Assembly (NCBI RefSeq): GCF_016918735.1
Contig: NZ_JAFFPR010000027.1
Coordinates: forward strand, 278,512 to 342,511
DNA length: 64,000 nt
Direction: 5' to 3'
Source of the DNA: Leptospira abararensis
GTDB lineage: Bacteria > Spirochaetota > Leptospiria > Leptospirales > Leptospiraceae
Under the pieces are notes generated by a model, which was not told the origin of the DNA, ran no database searches, and saw only the letters and a program-made list of their open reading frames with translations. A program made the translations under genes and the position numbers. Shown piece by piece: positions 56,856-64,000 of this stretch. Position 1 is the stretch's first letter, and every line of letters starts with the position of its first letter.

Positions 56856-58780
56856 TATTTGTAGCTCCTTACGGCTAGGTGGATGTTTTCATACTCGAGT
56901 TTTTCACGGTGTTCTTCAGGAGCCTTTCCCTCTCCCTTATATTCCCAAGCAGTTACGTGGCAGAATTTATCATCGTTACGTTTTGCTTCTCCATCTTCTG
57001 TTTGGTGTTCCTCACGGAAGTGACCACCACAAGATTCTTCTCTCGTAAGTGCATCTAAACAAAGTAGTTCACCAAACTCTAAGTAGTCGGCAACACGACC
57101 CGCTTTTTCCAACTCTTGGTTGAGCTCAGATCCTGATCCGGCAACTTTTACGTTTTTCCAAAATTCTTCCCGAAGTTCTGGAATTTTTTTAAGAGCGTCC
57201 TTTAGCCCTTTTTCATTACGAGCCATACCGCACTGGTCCCACATGATTTTACCGAGCGCTCTATGGAAATCGTCTGGAGTTTTTTTACCGTTGATGGCGA
57301 GGAGTTTGTTTGTCATCTCACGAACGCGGGCTTCTGCTTCTTTGAATTCCGGTCTGTCTGTAGAGATATTTTTATGACCTTCTCTGGCAAAATAATCACC
57401 TATCGTATAAGGGATTACAAAGTATCCATCTGCAAGTCCTTGCATGAGAGCTGATGCTCCGAGTCGGTTGGCACCATGGTCAGAGAAGTTGGCTTCACCT
57501 AAAACGTGGAGGCCCGGGACATTGGACATGAGGTTGTAATCTACCCAAAGTCCACCCATTGTATAGTGAACCGCAGGATAAATACGCATCGGAACTTTGT
57601 ATGGGTTTTCACCAGTAATGCGTTCATACATTTGGAAGAGGTTGTCGTAGCGGTCTGCAACCACAGGTTCTCCCAATCGTTTGATGGAATCAGAAAAATC
57701 CAAATACACACCGAGACGTTTGTCTCCCACTTTCGGACCCACACCAAGACCATTGTCACATGCTTCTTTGGCAGAACGAGAAGAGATGTCCCGTGGAGCC
57801 AAGTTTCCGTAAGAAGGGTATTTTCTCTCTAAGTAGTAGTCTCTTTCGTCTTCTGGAATTTCATGAGGAGCGCGGAGGTCATCCTTTTTTTTCGGAACCC
57901 AAACACGTCCGTCGTTACGAAGAGATTCTGACATCAGAGTCAATTTGGATTGGTAGTCTCCGGCTTGCGGAATACAAGTAGGGTGAATTTGCGTATAACA
58001 AGGGTTTGCAAAACCGGCACCTTTTTTGTATGCACGGTAAGTAGCAGTGACATTGGAACCTTTTGCATTGGTTGAAAGGTAAAACACGTTTCCGTATCCA
58101 CCAGAAGCTAAGATCACAGCATCCCCTGCATGAGAAGAAATCTCACCAGTTACTAAATCTCGAACTACGATTCCTTTGGCATGTCCATCCACAAGAACCA
58201 GTTCTAACATTTCCGTTCTAGGATACATTTTTACTGCACCACGAGCGATTTGTTTTTCTAGGGCGGAATAGGCTCCTAGTAATAACTGTTGGCCGGTTTG
58301 TCCTTTTGCATAAAAAGTACGAGATACTTGTGCTCCACCGAAAGACCGGTTGGAAAGGGTTCCCCCATACTCACGAGCAAAAGGAACACCTTGTGCTACG
58401 CACTGGTCAATGATATTTGTCGATTCATGAGCCAATCGATATACGTTTGCTTCTCTTGCTCGGAAGTCTCCACCTTTGACTGTATCATAGAACAACCGGT
58501 AAACGGAGTCCCCATCATTTTGGTAGTTCTTAGCCGCATTGATCCCACCTTGGGCAGCAATGGAGTGGGCACGTCTGGGACTGTCTTGGAAACAGAAAAC
58601 AGAAACTTGGTATCCAAGCTCTGAGAGTGTTGCCGCAGCTGAGGCACCAGCAAGACCAGTTCCGACAATGATAACTTTATACTTACGTTTGTTTGCCGGG
58701 TTTACAAGTTTGATGTCTTGTTTGTGTTTGTCCCATTTTTGTTCTAAGGGACCCGACGGAATTTTTGCATCTAATTTCAT
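56855..58780 (-). CDS. sdhA: Succinate dehydrogenase/fumarate reductase flavoprotein subunit
   Basis: 641 residues. FAD-binding [16 protein letters not shown] (about 37-52), [15 protein letters not shown] with the His of the covalent flavin site, the active-site TQIHPTCIP and [10 protein letters not shown], and [12 protein letters not shown] near the C-terminal third. Covers the full length of the family. AGGAG precedes the ATG. It is followed by sdhB with a one-base overlap. Confidence 0.96.
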   Translation of the reverse strand: MKLDAKIPSGPLEQKWDKHKQDIKLVNPANKRKYKVIIVGTGLAGASAAATLSELGYQVSVFCFQDSPRRAHSIAAQGGINAAKNYQNDGDSVYRLFYDTVKGGDFRAREANVYRLAHESTNIIDQCVAQGVPFAREYGGTLSNRSFGGAQVSRTFYAKGQTGQQLLLGAYSALEKQIARGAVKMYPRTEMLELVLVDGHAKGIVVRDLVTGEISSHAGDAVILASGGYGNVFYLSTNAKGSNVTATYRAYKKGAGFANPCYTQIHPTCIPQAGDYQSKLTLMSESLRNDGRVWVPKKKDDLRAPHEIPEDERDYYLERKYPSYGNLAPRDISSRSAKEACDNGLGVGPKVGDKRLGVYLDFSDSIKRLGEPVVADRYDNLFQMYERITGENPYKVPMRIYPAVHYTMGGLWVDYNLMSNVPGLHVLGEANFSDHGANRLGASALMQGLADGYFVIPYTIGDYFAREGHKNISTDRPEFKEAEARVREMTNKLLAINGKKTPDDFHRALGKIMWDQCGMARNEKGLKDALKKIPELREEFWKNVKVAGSGSELNQELEKAGRVADYLEFGELLCLDALTREESCGGHFREEHQTEDGEAKRNDDKFCHVTAWEYKGEGKAPEEHREKLEYENIHLAVRSYK

Positions 58781-58798
58781 AACTTCTCCTAAAAACCC

Positions 58799-59488
58799 TT
58801 AACGGACATACCCGAGTAAAATCGAGATCGGCATGGAACTATTTCCAAGGAAGATGATAAGACCAAGTCCTGTGGATAGTTTCTGGATAGTGGGGTTGTG
58901 TTTTGGTGCCAAGATACCTAATGTCTGTAACATGGATCCTAAAGCATGAGAAAAATGGAGAGCAAGAAAAACCATAAATACGATGTAGGACCCTGCAATG
59001 ATGGGATCTTGAAATCCAAGGATTACCATAGCATATACGTCGTGAACTACATCACCATTTTTAAGGATGTATTCATGAGTGTAATGATCCGGATTAGTGA
59101 ATCCTAAAGTAAAATGTGCCAGATGGTACACAAGAAACGTAAGGAGTAGGAGTCCGCTATAAGCCATGGTGCGGGAAGCAACAGAAGCTTGAATGGTGGA
59201 ACCTTTTGCGTAAGAGACAGGTCTCGCAGATGAATTCTCAAACTTTAGTTGGATGGCTGTGAATACGTGTCCAAAAAAGGCCACAATAAGTCCAATCCTT
59301 GCCACCCATAATAGGGGACCTAAATCTTTAAGAAACTTTGCGTAGGTGTTTAATTTTTCTGGTCCTTGGAAAACTTGTAAGTTTCCGACCATGTGGGCGA
59401 TCACGAATCCAAACCAGATAAATCCGGTAATGGCCATTATGATCTTCTTTCCAATTGAGGACCGAAAGAAGTCTAGACTCAACGTCAT
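58799..59488 (-). CDS. sdhC: Succinate dehydrogenase cytochrome b558 membrane subunit
   Basis: 229 residues with five membrane helices, the type-B single-chain form that binds two haems. His residues placed in the helices (FVIAHMVGN, AFFGHVFTA, VYHLAHFTLG, LHFSHALGS) are candidate haem ligands. AGGAG precedes the ATG. First gene of the sdhCAB operon; a promoter must lie in 59489-59690, but I could not define one. Confidence 0.93.
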   Translation of the reverse strand: MTLSLDFFRSSIGKKIIMAITGFIWFGFVIAHMVGNLQVFQGPEKLNTYAKFLKDLGPLLWVARIGLIVAFFGHVFTAIQLKFENSSARPVSYAKGSTIQASVASRTMAYSGLLLLTFLVYHLAHFTLGFTNPDHYTHEYILKNGDVVHDVYAMVILGFQDPIIAGSYIVFMVFLALHFSHALGSMLQTLGILAPKHNPTIQKLSTGLGLIIFLGNSSMPISILLGYVR

Positions 59489-59690
59489 TGAAGAGCTCCT
59501 GATAGATTATAGGTGTAAATTTTTTCTATTACGTCCAGTTTTAGACAGATTCCACTTCCCGTAAATTCATAAATCAGATTAGCATAAAACTTACGAATTT
59601 GAGTTTGTTTCTCAATAGAAACTTAAGGAAGAGGAGGAGAGGGGAAAAGGAGTTGAGTCCGGGCCTAAAGCCAGTCATAGTTGCTAAATC

Positions 59691-60197
59691 TTGCTAAGAA
59701 AACAAAATGGGAAAGTACAGGGTTTGGGTGGATGGAGTAGAGTTCCCGTTTTGGTTCTTTTTTGGATTTCTTTTTTTCTCTGTTCAAAACCAAGTGAAAA
59801 TCTTCCTGAAACCCGCAAGGCTTATTTAAAAGAAGTAGGATTGCCCATTCTTGTTACCATCCGTCCCCGGCACAAAATCAATGCAAAAGAATTGCAACTG
59901 TATATCAAAACAGAAAACCTATCTAATGTTAGTATTCATAAATTTCAGATTTTATTTTTTGCCTTAGACCAACAAAAACAAATTTTGATTCCAGAAGATA
60001 AAAAAACACCAGAACTCATTTGTTCGATCGAAAAAAGAATCCAACCGAACCTTATCTTCAAATGCCATGTTGGCCCTTTCGTATATGCGAATCTTTGGTC
60101 CTCGATTCAAATCCAATCTATTTCCTTTACTACGGAAGACAAAATACGACACGTGATTAGCGAAGAAGACTTAGATGACGTGACTCTTTGGTTATAA
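59691..60197 (+). CDS. Probable lipoprotein, start uncertain
   Basis: 168 residues from the TTG at 59691; another TTG at 59724 would give 157. No ribosome site supports either. A hydrophobic segment (about 19-31) with FFLCS looks like a lipobox Cys in position 31, but the segment before it is long. The mature part has beta character and ends in acidic DLDDVTLWL. No family recognised. Confidence 0.55.
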   Translation: MLRKQNGKVQGLGGWSRVPVLVLFWISFFLCSKPSENLPETRKAYLKEVGLPILVTIRPRHKINAKELQLYIKTENLSNVSIHKFQILFFALDQQKQILIPEDKKTPELICSIEKRIQPNLIFKCHVGPFVYANLWSSIQIQSISFTTEDKIRHVISEEDLDDVTLWL

Positions 60198-60271
60198 AAA
60201 TTAGGAATTTTTTTGTGATAATTTCGCACTAAATCCAACACTCAAAACAATTTAGAATGATTCCATTCGTG

Positions 60272-60300
60272 TTGACATCTCAGGCTTTAGATTTTAGGAT
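60272..60300 (+). promoter_or_regulatory. Candidate sigma-70 promoter of the SulP gene
   Basis: TTGACA (60272-60277), 17-base spacer, TAGGAT (60295-60300, four of six consensus). The likely transcription start would be only about 6-7 bases before the ATG at 60313, implying an almost leaderless message, with no ribosome site visible. Confidence 0.45.
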
Positions 60301-60312
60301 TTCCAAACATTT

Positions 60313-62481
60313 ATGTTCTCGAAATTAAAACAAGATATTCCTTCAGGCTTAGTCGTCTTCTTGGTCGCTCTTCCCCTATGTTTGGGAGTGGCATTGGCCA
60401 GTGGTGCCCCTTTATTATCAGGTGTGATCTCAGGTGTGATTGGAGGAATTGTTGTTGGAATCCTAAGCCATTCCAATACTAGTGTGAGTGGGCCTGCTGC
60501 GGGTCTTGTCACTTTAGTGTTAGCTGCCATTGCAGGCCTTGGTGATTATCGCACCTTTCTTTTAGCCGTTTTATTAGCTGGATTGATCCAAATTGCGATT
60601 GGCCTTTTGCGAGGTGGGTTTATCGCTAACTACGTCCCGTCTAATGTGATCCAAGGATTACTTGCCTCCATCGGAATCATTCTTATCTTAAAACAAATCC
60701 CCCATGCTGTTGGGTTTGACGTAGATCCAGAAGAAGACTTTATTTTCTTTCAAAAGGATGGGGAAAACACCTTCTCTGAACTTTTGAATCTATTCAAATA
60801 CTTCTCTTGGGGTGCAGTTTTAATCGCGATTTCTTCTTTGGCACTGATGACAGGTTACGACAAAACCAAATGGAAAGTTTTGAAATTTTTGCCATCTCCA
60901 GTCCTTGTGATTCTTTTGGGAGTTTTCTTGAATGGAATCTTTCAAACCTACATACCAGAATGGTATCTTTCCCAAAAACATTTAGTATCCATTCCTAATA
61001 TTAAAAATTGGGAATCGGTGTTTTTCTTTCCCAATTTTTCGGAGATTGCGAACACCAAGGTATGGTATTTTGCTATTACAATTGCTGCCTTTGCTACTCT
61101 GGAAACGCTACTTAATTTGGATGCAGTGGAGAGAATTGATCCACACAAACGACTCGCATCCCCTAACAGAGAACTTGTGGCCCAAGGAATAGGGAACTCA
61201 CTTTCTGGTTTGATTGGAGGCCTTCCCATTACTTCCGTGATAGTTCGAAGTTCCGTAAATATTTACGCCGGAGCCGAATCCAAATTTTCCACTATCTTTC
61301 ATGGAATTTTGCTGTCTCTTAGCGTTGTTTTTTTCGGATCCTTCTTAAATTTAATTCCCTTGTCTTCTTTAGCTGTGATCTTAATTGTAACCGGTTTTAA
61401 ACTAACGAATTTAAACCTGTATCAATCCATTTATAAAAAGGGAATTTATCAATTTTTACCTTTCATTGCAACCATCATTGCCATTATTTTCACTGATCTA
61501 TTAACCGGAGTCCTGATTGGACTCTCTATTAGTTTTATTTTTATCTTAAAAAATAATTATAAAAACCCATTCTCTGTGGAAACGGAAACCTTAAATATTG
61601 GCGAAACGGTAAGGATCGAATTGCCAAACCAAGTTTCTTTTTTGAATAAAGCTTCTATCAAAGATACACTTTGGGCAATCCCGGAAAATTCCAAATTGAT
61701 TGTGGATGCATCGAATTGTAATTTCATAGACCACGATATTTTAGAGGTCTTGGAGGAATTCAAGACTGTAGTTTCTGTTGAAAAGAAGATCCAACTGAAT
61801 TTGATCGGTCTGAAAGATTCTTATGAGCTCAGTGACCAGGTTCAGTTTGTAAATATTTTAGATAAGGAAGCCCAACAAAAACTGACTCCAGACGAAATCT
61901 TAGATTTTCTAAAACGAGGGAATGAAAGGTTTGTTAAAGGGAAATGGTCGGAAAAATATTTCAAACACCAAGTGAATGCCACTGCCTTTGGTCAAAATCC
62001 CATTGCTGTCGTTTTGTCTTGTATTGATTCGAGGACAAGTCCGGAAATTATTTTTGATGCAGGGCTTGGGGATATCATTTCCATTCGGATCGCGGGAAAT
62101 ATTGTGAACGAAGAAATCCTGGGAAGTTTAGAGTTGTCATGCGATAAAATTGGAACAAAACTGGTGGTTGTACTTGGACATTCCAATTGTGGGGCAGTTT
62201 CAAGTGCCATTTATGCGCTTCGGGACGGTAACATTGCGAGCGTGACTAAAAAAATCCAAAAAGCAATCGATGAATCCGAAAAGATCATCCATCCCATCCA
62301 AAAAGAAAATGAACATATCTTCAATCATGTGGTGAAGGCTAATGTGAAAAATTCGATTGAGGAGATCCTGACAAACAGTCCCTATCTAGCAGAAAAAGTG
62401 AAAACCAAAGAGATTAAAATAGTCTCAGGATTTTATGATACTTCTTCTGGGGAAGTTCAGTTTTTTGAAACTGCAGGATAA
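60313..62481 (+). CDS. SulP family transporter fused to beta-carbonic anhydrase
   Basis: 722 residues in three parts: a SulP anion transporter with about 11-12 helices (1-410; SGLVVFLVALPLCLGVALASG, split here as SGLVVFLVALPLCLG and VALASG), a STAS-like domain (about 417-510) and a beta-class carbonic anhydrase (about 525-722). The CA zinc ligands are Cys570 in SCIDSR, with Asp572/Arg574, and His623/Cys626 in GHSNCGA. The fusion predicts a bicarbonate transporter coupled to CO2 hydration or to pH or carbon balance; sulphate cannot be excluded. Substrate specificity is not shown by sequence. Confidence 0.92.
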   Translation: MFSKLKQDIPSGLVVFLVALPLCLGVALASGAPLLSGVISGVIGGIVVGILSHSNTSVSGPAAGLVTLVLAAIAGLGDYRTFLLAVLLAGLIQIAIGLLRGGFIANYVPSNVIQGLLASIGIILILKQIPHAVGFDVDPEEDFIFFQKDGENTFSELLNLFKYFSWGAVLIAISSLALMTGYDKTKWKVLKFLPSPVLVILLGVFLNGIFQTYIPEWYLSQKHLVSIPNIKNWESVFFFPNFSEIANTKVWYFAITIAAFATLETLLNLDAVERIDPHKRLASPNRELVAQGIGNSLSGLIGGLPITSVIVRSSVNIYAGAESKFSTIFHGILLSLSVVFFGSFLNLIPLSSLAVILIVTGFKLTNLNLYQSIYKKGIYQFLPFIATIIAIIFTDLLTGVLIGLSISFIFILKNNYKNPFSVETETLNIGETVRIELPNQVSFLNKASIKDTLWAIPENSKLIVDASNCNFIDHDILEVLEEFKTVVSVEKKIQLNLIGLKDSYELSDQVQFVNILDKEAQQKLTPDEILDFLKRGNERFVKGKWSEKYFKHQVNATAFGQNPIAVVLSCIDSRTSPEIIFDAGLGDIISIRIAGNIVNEEILGSLELSCDKIGTKLVVVLGHSNCGAVSSAIYALRDGNIASVTKKIQKAIDESEKIIHPIQKENEHIFNHVVKANVKNSIEEILTNSPYLAEKVKTKEIKIVSGFYDTSSGEVQFFETAG

Positions 62482-62523
62482 ACAGGAGCAAAACTGAAGC
62501 TTTAGTTCAAAAGAAAAAGGGGA

Positions 62524-62570
62524 GGGGAGTTAAAAATAGATTCTGGATAGAACTCCCCTATCCTATTTTT
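62524..62570 (+). terminator. Possible terminator after the SulP-carbonic anhydrase gene
   Basis: GGGGAGTT (62524-62531) and AACTCCCC (62551-62558) form an 8-bp stem with a 19-base loop, followed by TATCC and a T run. It lies between convergent genes in 62482-62633. The large loop lowers confidence. Confidence 0.45.
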
Positions 62571-62633
62571 CAACCCAGACAGAGTAAAGAAATGAATTCA
62601 TACTTTATCTGGGTCTTTAAGTCTAGAATGTCT

Positions 62634-63017
62634 CTATTTGTTCACTGGAACAAACAACGGTTTGTATACATTCCAATTTACGTAAGCAAGGAATGCATTC
62701 GCAACAACAACAAAAATACCGACTGGTATCCCTTCAGGAGCAATTGTTAGGTGAACCAATAAAATATTGATCGCGATTGGAGCAATGACTATCGAAGCCA
62801 AAGGAACAAATCTTCCAGTCAGGAAGGCTATTGCCACGATAAGTTCTGTCACTTTAATCAATGTCATCAAATACCCAGAAGCCTTAATCCCATCATTAAA
62901 TATCTTTAGATTTCCTGTCGTTTCCGGTTGCTCCACTAAATTGAAGAGGATCACGACGGAAGAAAACAAAAACAATGCTCCAAGCAAAATCCTAACGATT
63001 GTATACGCAATTTTCAT
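62634..63017 (-). CDS. DoxX-family small membrane protein
   Basis: 127 residues with four membrane helices (about 8-25, 52-70, 75-92, 98-118). The opening VRILLGALFLFSSVVILFNL and the repeating small/hydrophobic helix pattern fit the DoxX family. Members have been linked to redox or quinone functions in other bacteria, but no activity is established. No operon partner nearby. Confidence 0.8.
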   Translation of the reverse strand: MKIAYTIVRILLGALFLFSSVVILFNLVEQPETTGNLKIFNDGIKASGYLMTLIKVTELIVAIAFLTGRFVPLASIVIAPIAINILLVHLTIAPEGIPVGIFVVVANAFLAYVNWNVYKPLFVPVNK

Positions 63018-63087
63018 ACCATTTTCCTTTAGATGAGTTTATTTCTCTTCTAGGACTTTCCAAAGATCACCCTAGTTTTTCTGAATC

Positions 63088-63228
63088 ATGAGCAGAAACA
63101 ATAAAAAGTCACCTCGTTTTCAAAGGATTCTAAATTTAAGAAAAGTCCGCATTCTTTACGTTTTAGGGATTTTTACAAGTCCTAATGCAATAAACTCGTT
63201 GTTTGGTGGCATTGATAATCAGGGCTAA
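63088..63228 (+). CDS. Very small ORF, doubtful
   Basis: 46 residues, ATG at 63088 and TAA at 63226, three bases before the next ATG. Basic first half then hydrophobic patch, no ribosome site. It lies in the 214-base gap 63018-63231, which otherwise holds nothing clear. Probably the leader of the next gene, but could be a real microprotein. Confidence 0.15.
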   Translation: MSRNNKKSPRFQRILNLRKVRILYVLGIFTSPNAINSLFGGIDNQG

Positions 63229-63231
63229 TTT

Positions 63232-63819
63232 ATGAAATTTGGATTCCCATTTGCATTTACTTTGTTTTTTTTACTGGTTCACTGCGCTACAGCCGTTCAA
63301 ACGGAACTTTCCGAACAAGAAAGATCAGAAAAATCGCTACGACTCCAATATTCTCAGGAACTCGAGACCAAGGTTTTAAAAGTGGGTCCCGCTAAGGAAA
63401 TCACTATCGGAAAATTTGCACTCCAATCTTTTTCCAGCACTAGCTCTCGTTTTTTCTCTGTAAGTTCTTTATCACCTTTAAAATCGAACGATCCTCTTGA
63501 GCCAGGTGCGATTGTCTTACGTAAGGTGCAAGTGGATAGGTCTTTCGAATTTGAGGAAGGAACGACAAAATTCCACCATGCCACCTTTGCATCCATTGTT
63601 GAGTTTTTGGTGGTGAGTCCTTCAGGAGAATCAAAACGTATTTTGGGCCATTCAGAACAAATTACCTCTAGGATCATTCCTTTCAGTGCTGACGATACTG
63701 ATTCGAAAGATAAAATTGCGAATAGCATTCAATCCGCAGTGGAGGAAGGTTTACAGCAGATCGTTTCTTTGCAAGATTTTCCCTCTATCTATAAAAGCCA
63801 AAATATGTTTCAGAGGTAA
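63232..63819 (+). CDS. Hypothetical lipoprotein
   Basis: 195 residues; signal peptide with lipobox LLVHC (Cys18). CAGGG lies 8 bases before the ATG. The mature part is mixed alpha/beta; no family recognised. A Cys occurs only at the lipobox. Followed by a short intergenic region with direct repeats. Confidence 0.72.
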   Translation: MKFGFPFAFTLFFLLVHCATAVQTELSEQERSEKSLRLQYSQELETKVLKVGPAKEITIGKFALQSFSSTSSRFFSVSSLSPLKSNDPLEPGAIVLRKVQVDRSFEFEEGTTKFHHATFASIVEFLVVSPSGESKRILGHSEQITSRIIPFSADDTDSKDKIANSIQSAVEEGLQQIVSLQDFPSIYKSQNMFQR

Positions 63820-63928
63820 AATCGGTTTTCCCTGCCACCTGATGCAGTGTTACCGATGTGCCTTTCCATACACTCAAATCGGTACGAAAGCTTATGCGAC
63901 ATAATACTAATTATGGGAAGTGCCTCAC

Positions 63929-63990
63929 TGCATCACGTAAGAATCTACTCGAAACCCTAGCCGTTGCATCATCTAAAAATCTACTCCAAA
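63929..63990 (+). repeat. Two 26-base direct repeats, 36-base period
   Basis: 63929-63954 and 63965-63990 match at 22 of 26 positions; each begins TGCATCA and contains AATCTACTC. The units are 36 bases apart start to start and the window ends at 64000, so more copies may follow. The rest of 63820-64000 shows no gene. Confidence 0.6.
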
Positions 63991-64000
63991 TTAGATAAGG

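Noticed and set aside
63929..63990. CRISPR array or integron attC site
   Set aside because: Only two imperfect units, 10-base rather than ~30-base spacing between them, no cas genes, and no clear attC core pattern.

Overview
The window reads as an ordinary, gene-dense chromosomal stretch of a spirochaete, most probably Leptospira; the moderate, clearly not very low G+C by eye would suit a saprophytic or intermediate lineage better than L. interrogans, but that is inference from gene content and style, not from a database match. Supporting points are a Gram-negative outer-membrane assembly gene (lptD), many short lipoproteins with loose lipoboxes, stand-alone SpoIIE-phosphatase/STAS and c-di-GMP signalling proteins, a three-subunit type-B succinate dehydrogenase, frequent GTG and TTG starts, and very tight gene packing with 1-4 base overlaps. 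I found no rRNA, tRNA, insertion sequence, prophage or CRISPR array.

Layout. 1-1.7 kb: end of an AarF/UbiB-type kinase and lspA. 1.8-4.4 kb (minus): a nitrilase-fold protein lacking its catalytic Cys, behind a 636-residue acidic protein. 4.5-7.9 kb (plus): a CoxD/CoxE-like MoxR ATPase plus VWA protein, followed by a PrsW-type membrane protease with a PilZ-like tail. 7.9-15.8 kb: signalling block with a secreted hypothetical, a SpoIIE phosphatase with a coupled TPR protein, a STAS protein, a small unannotated ORF, a PAS-GGDEF-EAL protein and an M48 lipoprotein protease. 15.8-20 kb: MORN-repeat lipoprotein, UvrD-like helicase, a response-regulator/kinase hybrid with a degenerate ATP site, and a DUF6166-like small protein. 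20-28.7 kb (plus, one probable operon): lptD, a polyprenyl glycosylphosphotransferase, gatC, gatA, hisF and a sodium:solute symporter.

28.7-33.8 kb (minus, overlapping operon read from high to low coordinates): folD, esterase, cysS, rlmB-like methyltransferase, lipase lipoprotein. 33.9-36 kb (plus): asnS and a TPR-like protein. 36-40.6 kb (minus): an NSS amino-acid transporter, a 38-residue MetS-like subunit too short for normal ORF calling, a DinG-like helicase and an LPP20-like secreted protein. 40.6-43 kb (minus): a protein made of two tandem XRE domains, a SurA/PrsA-like lipoprotein and a coiled-coil protein. 43-44.2 kb (plus): a STAS protein and a dolichol-kinase-like membrane enzyme. 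44.2-51.5 kb (minus): eno, ftsB-like, clpP, YheT-like hydrolase, tldD, pmbA, DUF4416 protein, lipoprotein.

51.6-56 kb (plus): lepA, a PLP enzyme of the ACC-deaminase/D-cysteine desulfhydrase fold, a family 2 glycosyltransferase. 56.1-59.5 kb (minus): sdhC, sdhA, sdhB, ending at a strong bidirectional terminator. 59.7-64 kb: a probable lipoprotein, a SulP transporter fused to a beta-carbonic anhydrase, a DoxX protein, another lipoprotein, and a pair of 26-base direct repeats at the very end of the window.

Nothing here is an obvious new defence or biosynthetic system. The most interesting items are the MetS-like subunit, the tandem XRE protein facing a row of half-sites, the nitrilase pseudoenzyme, the PrsW/PilZ-like fusion, the hybrid kinase with broken ATP-binding boxes, and the start-less ORF near 12.7 kb.
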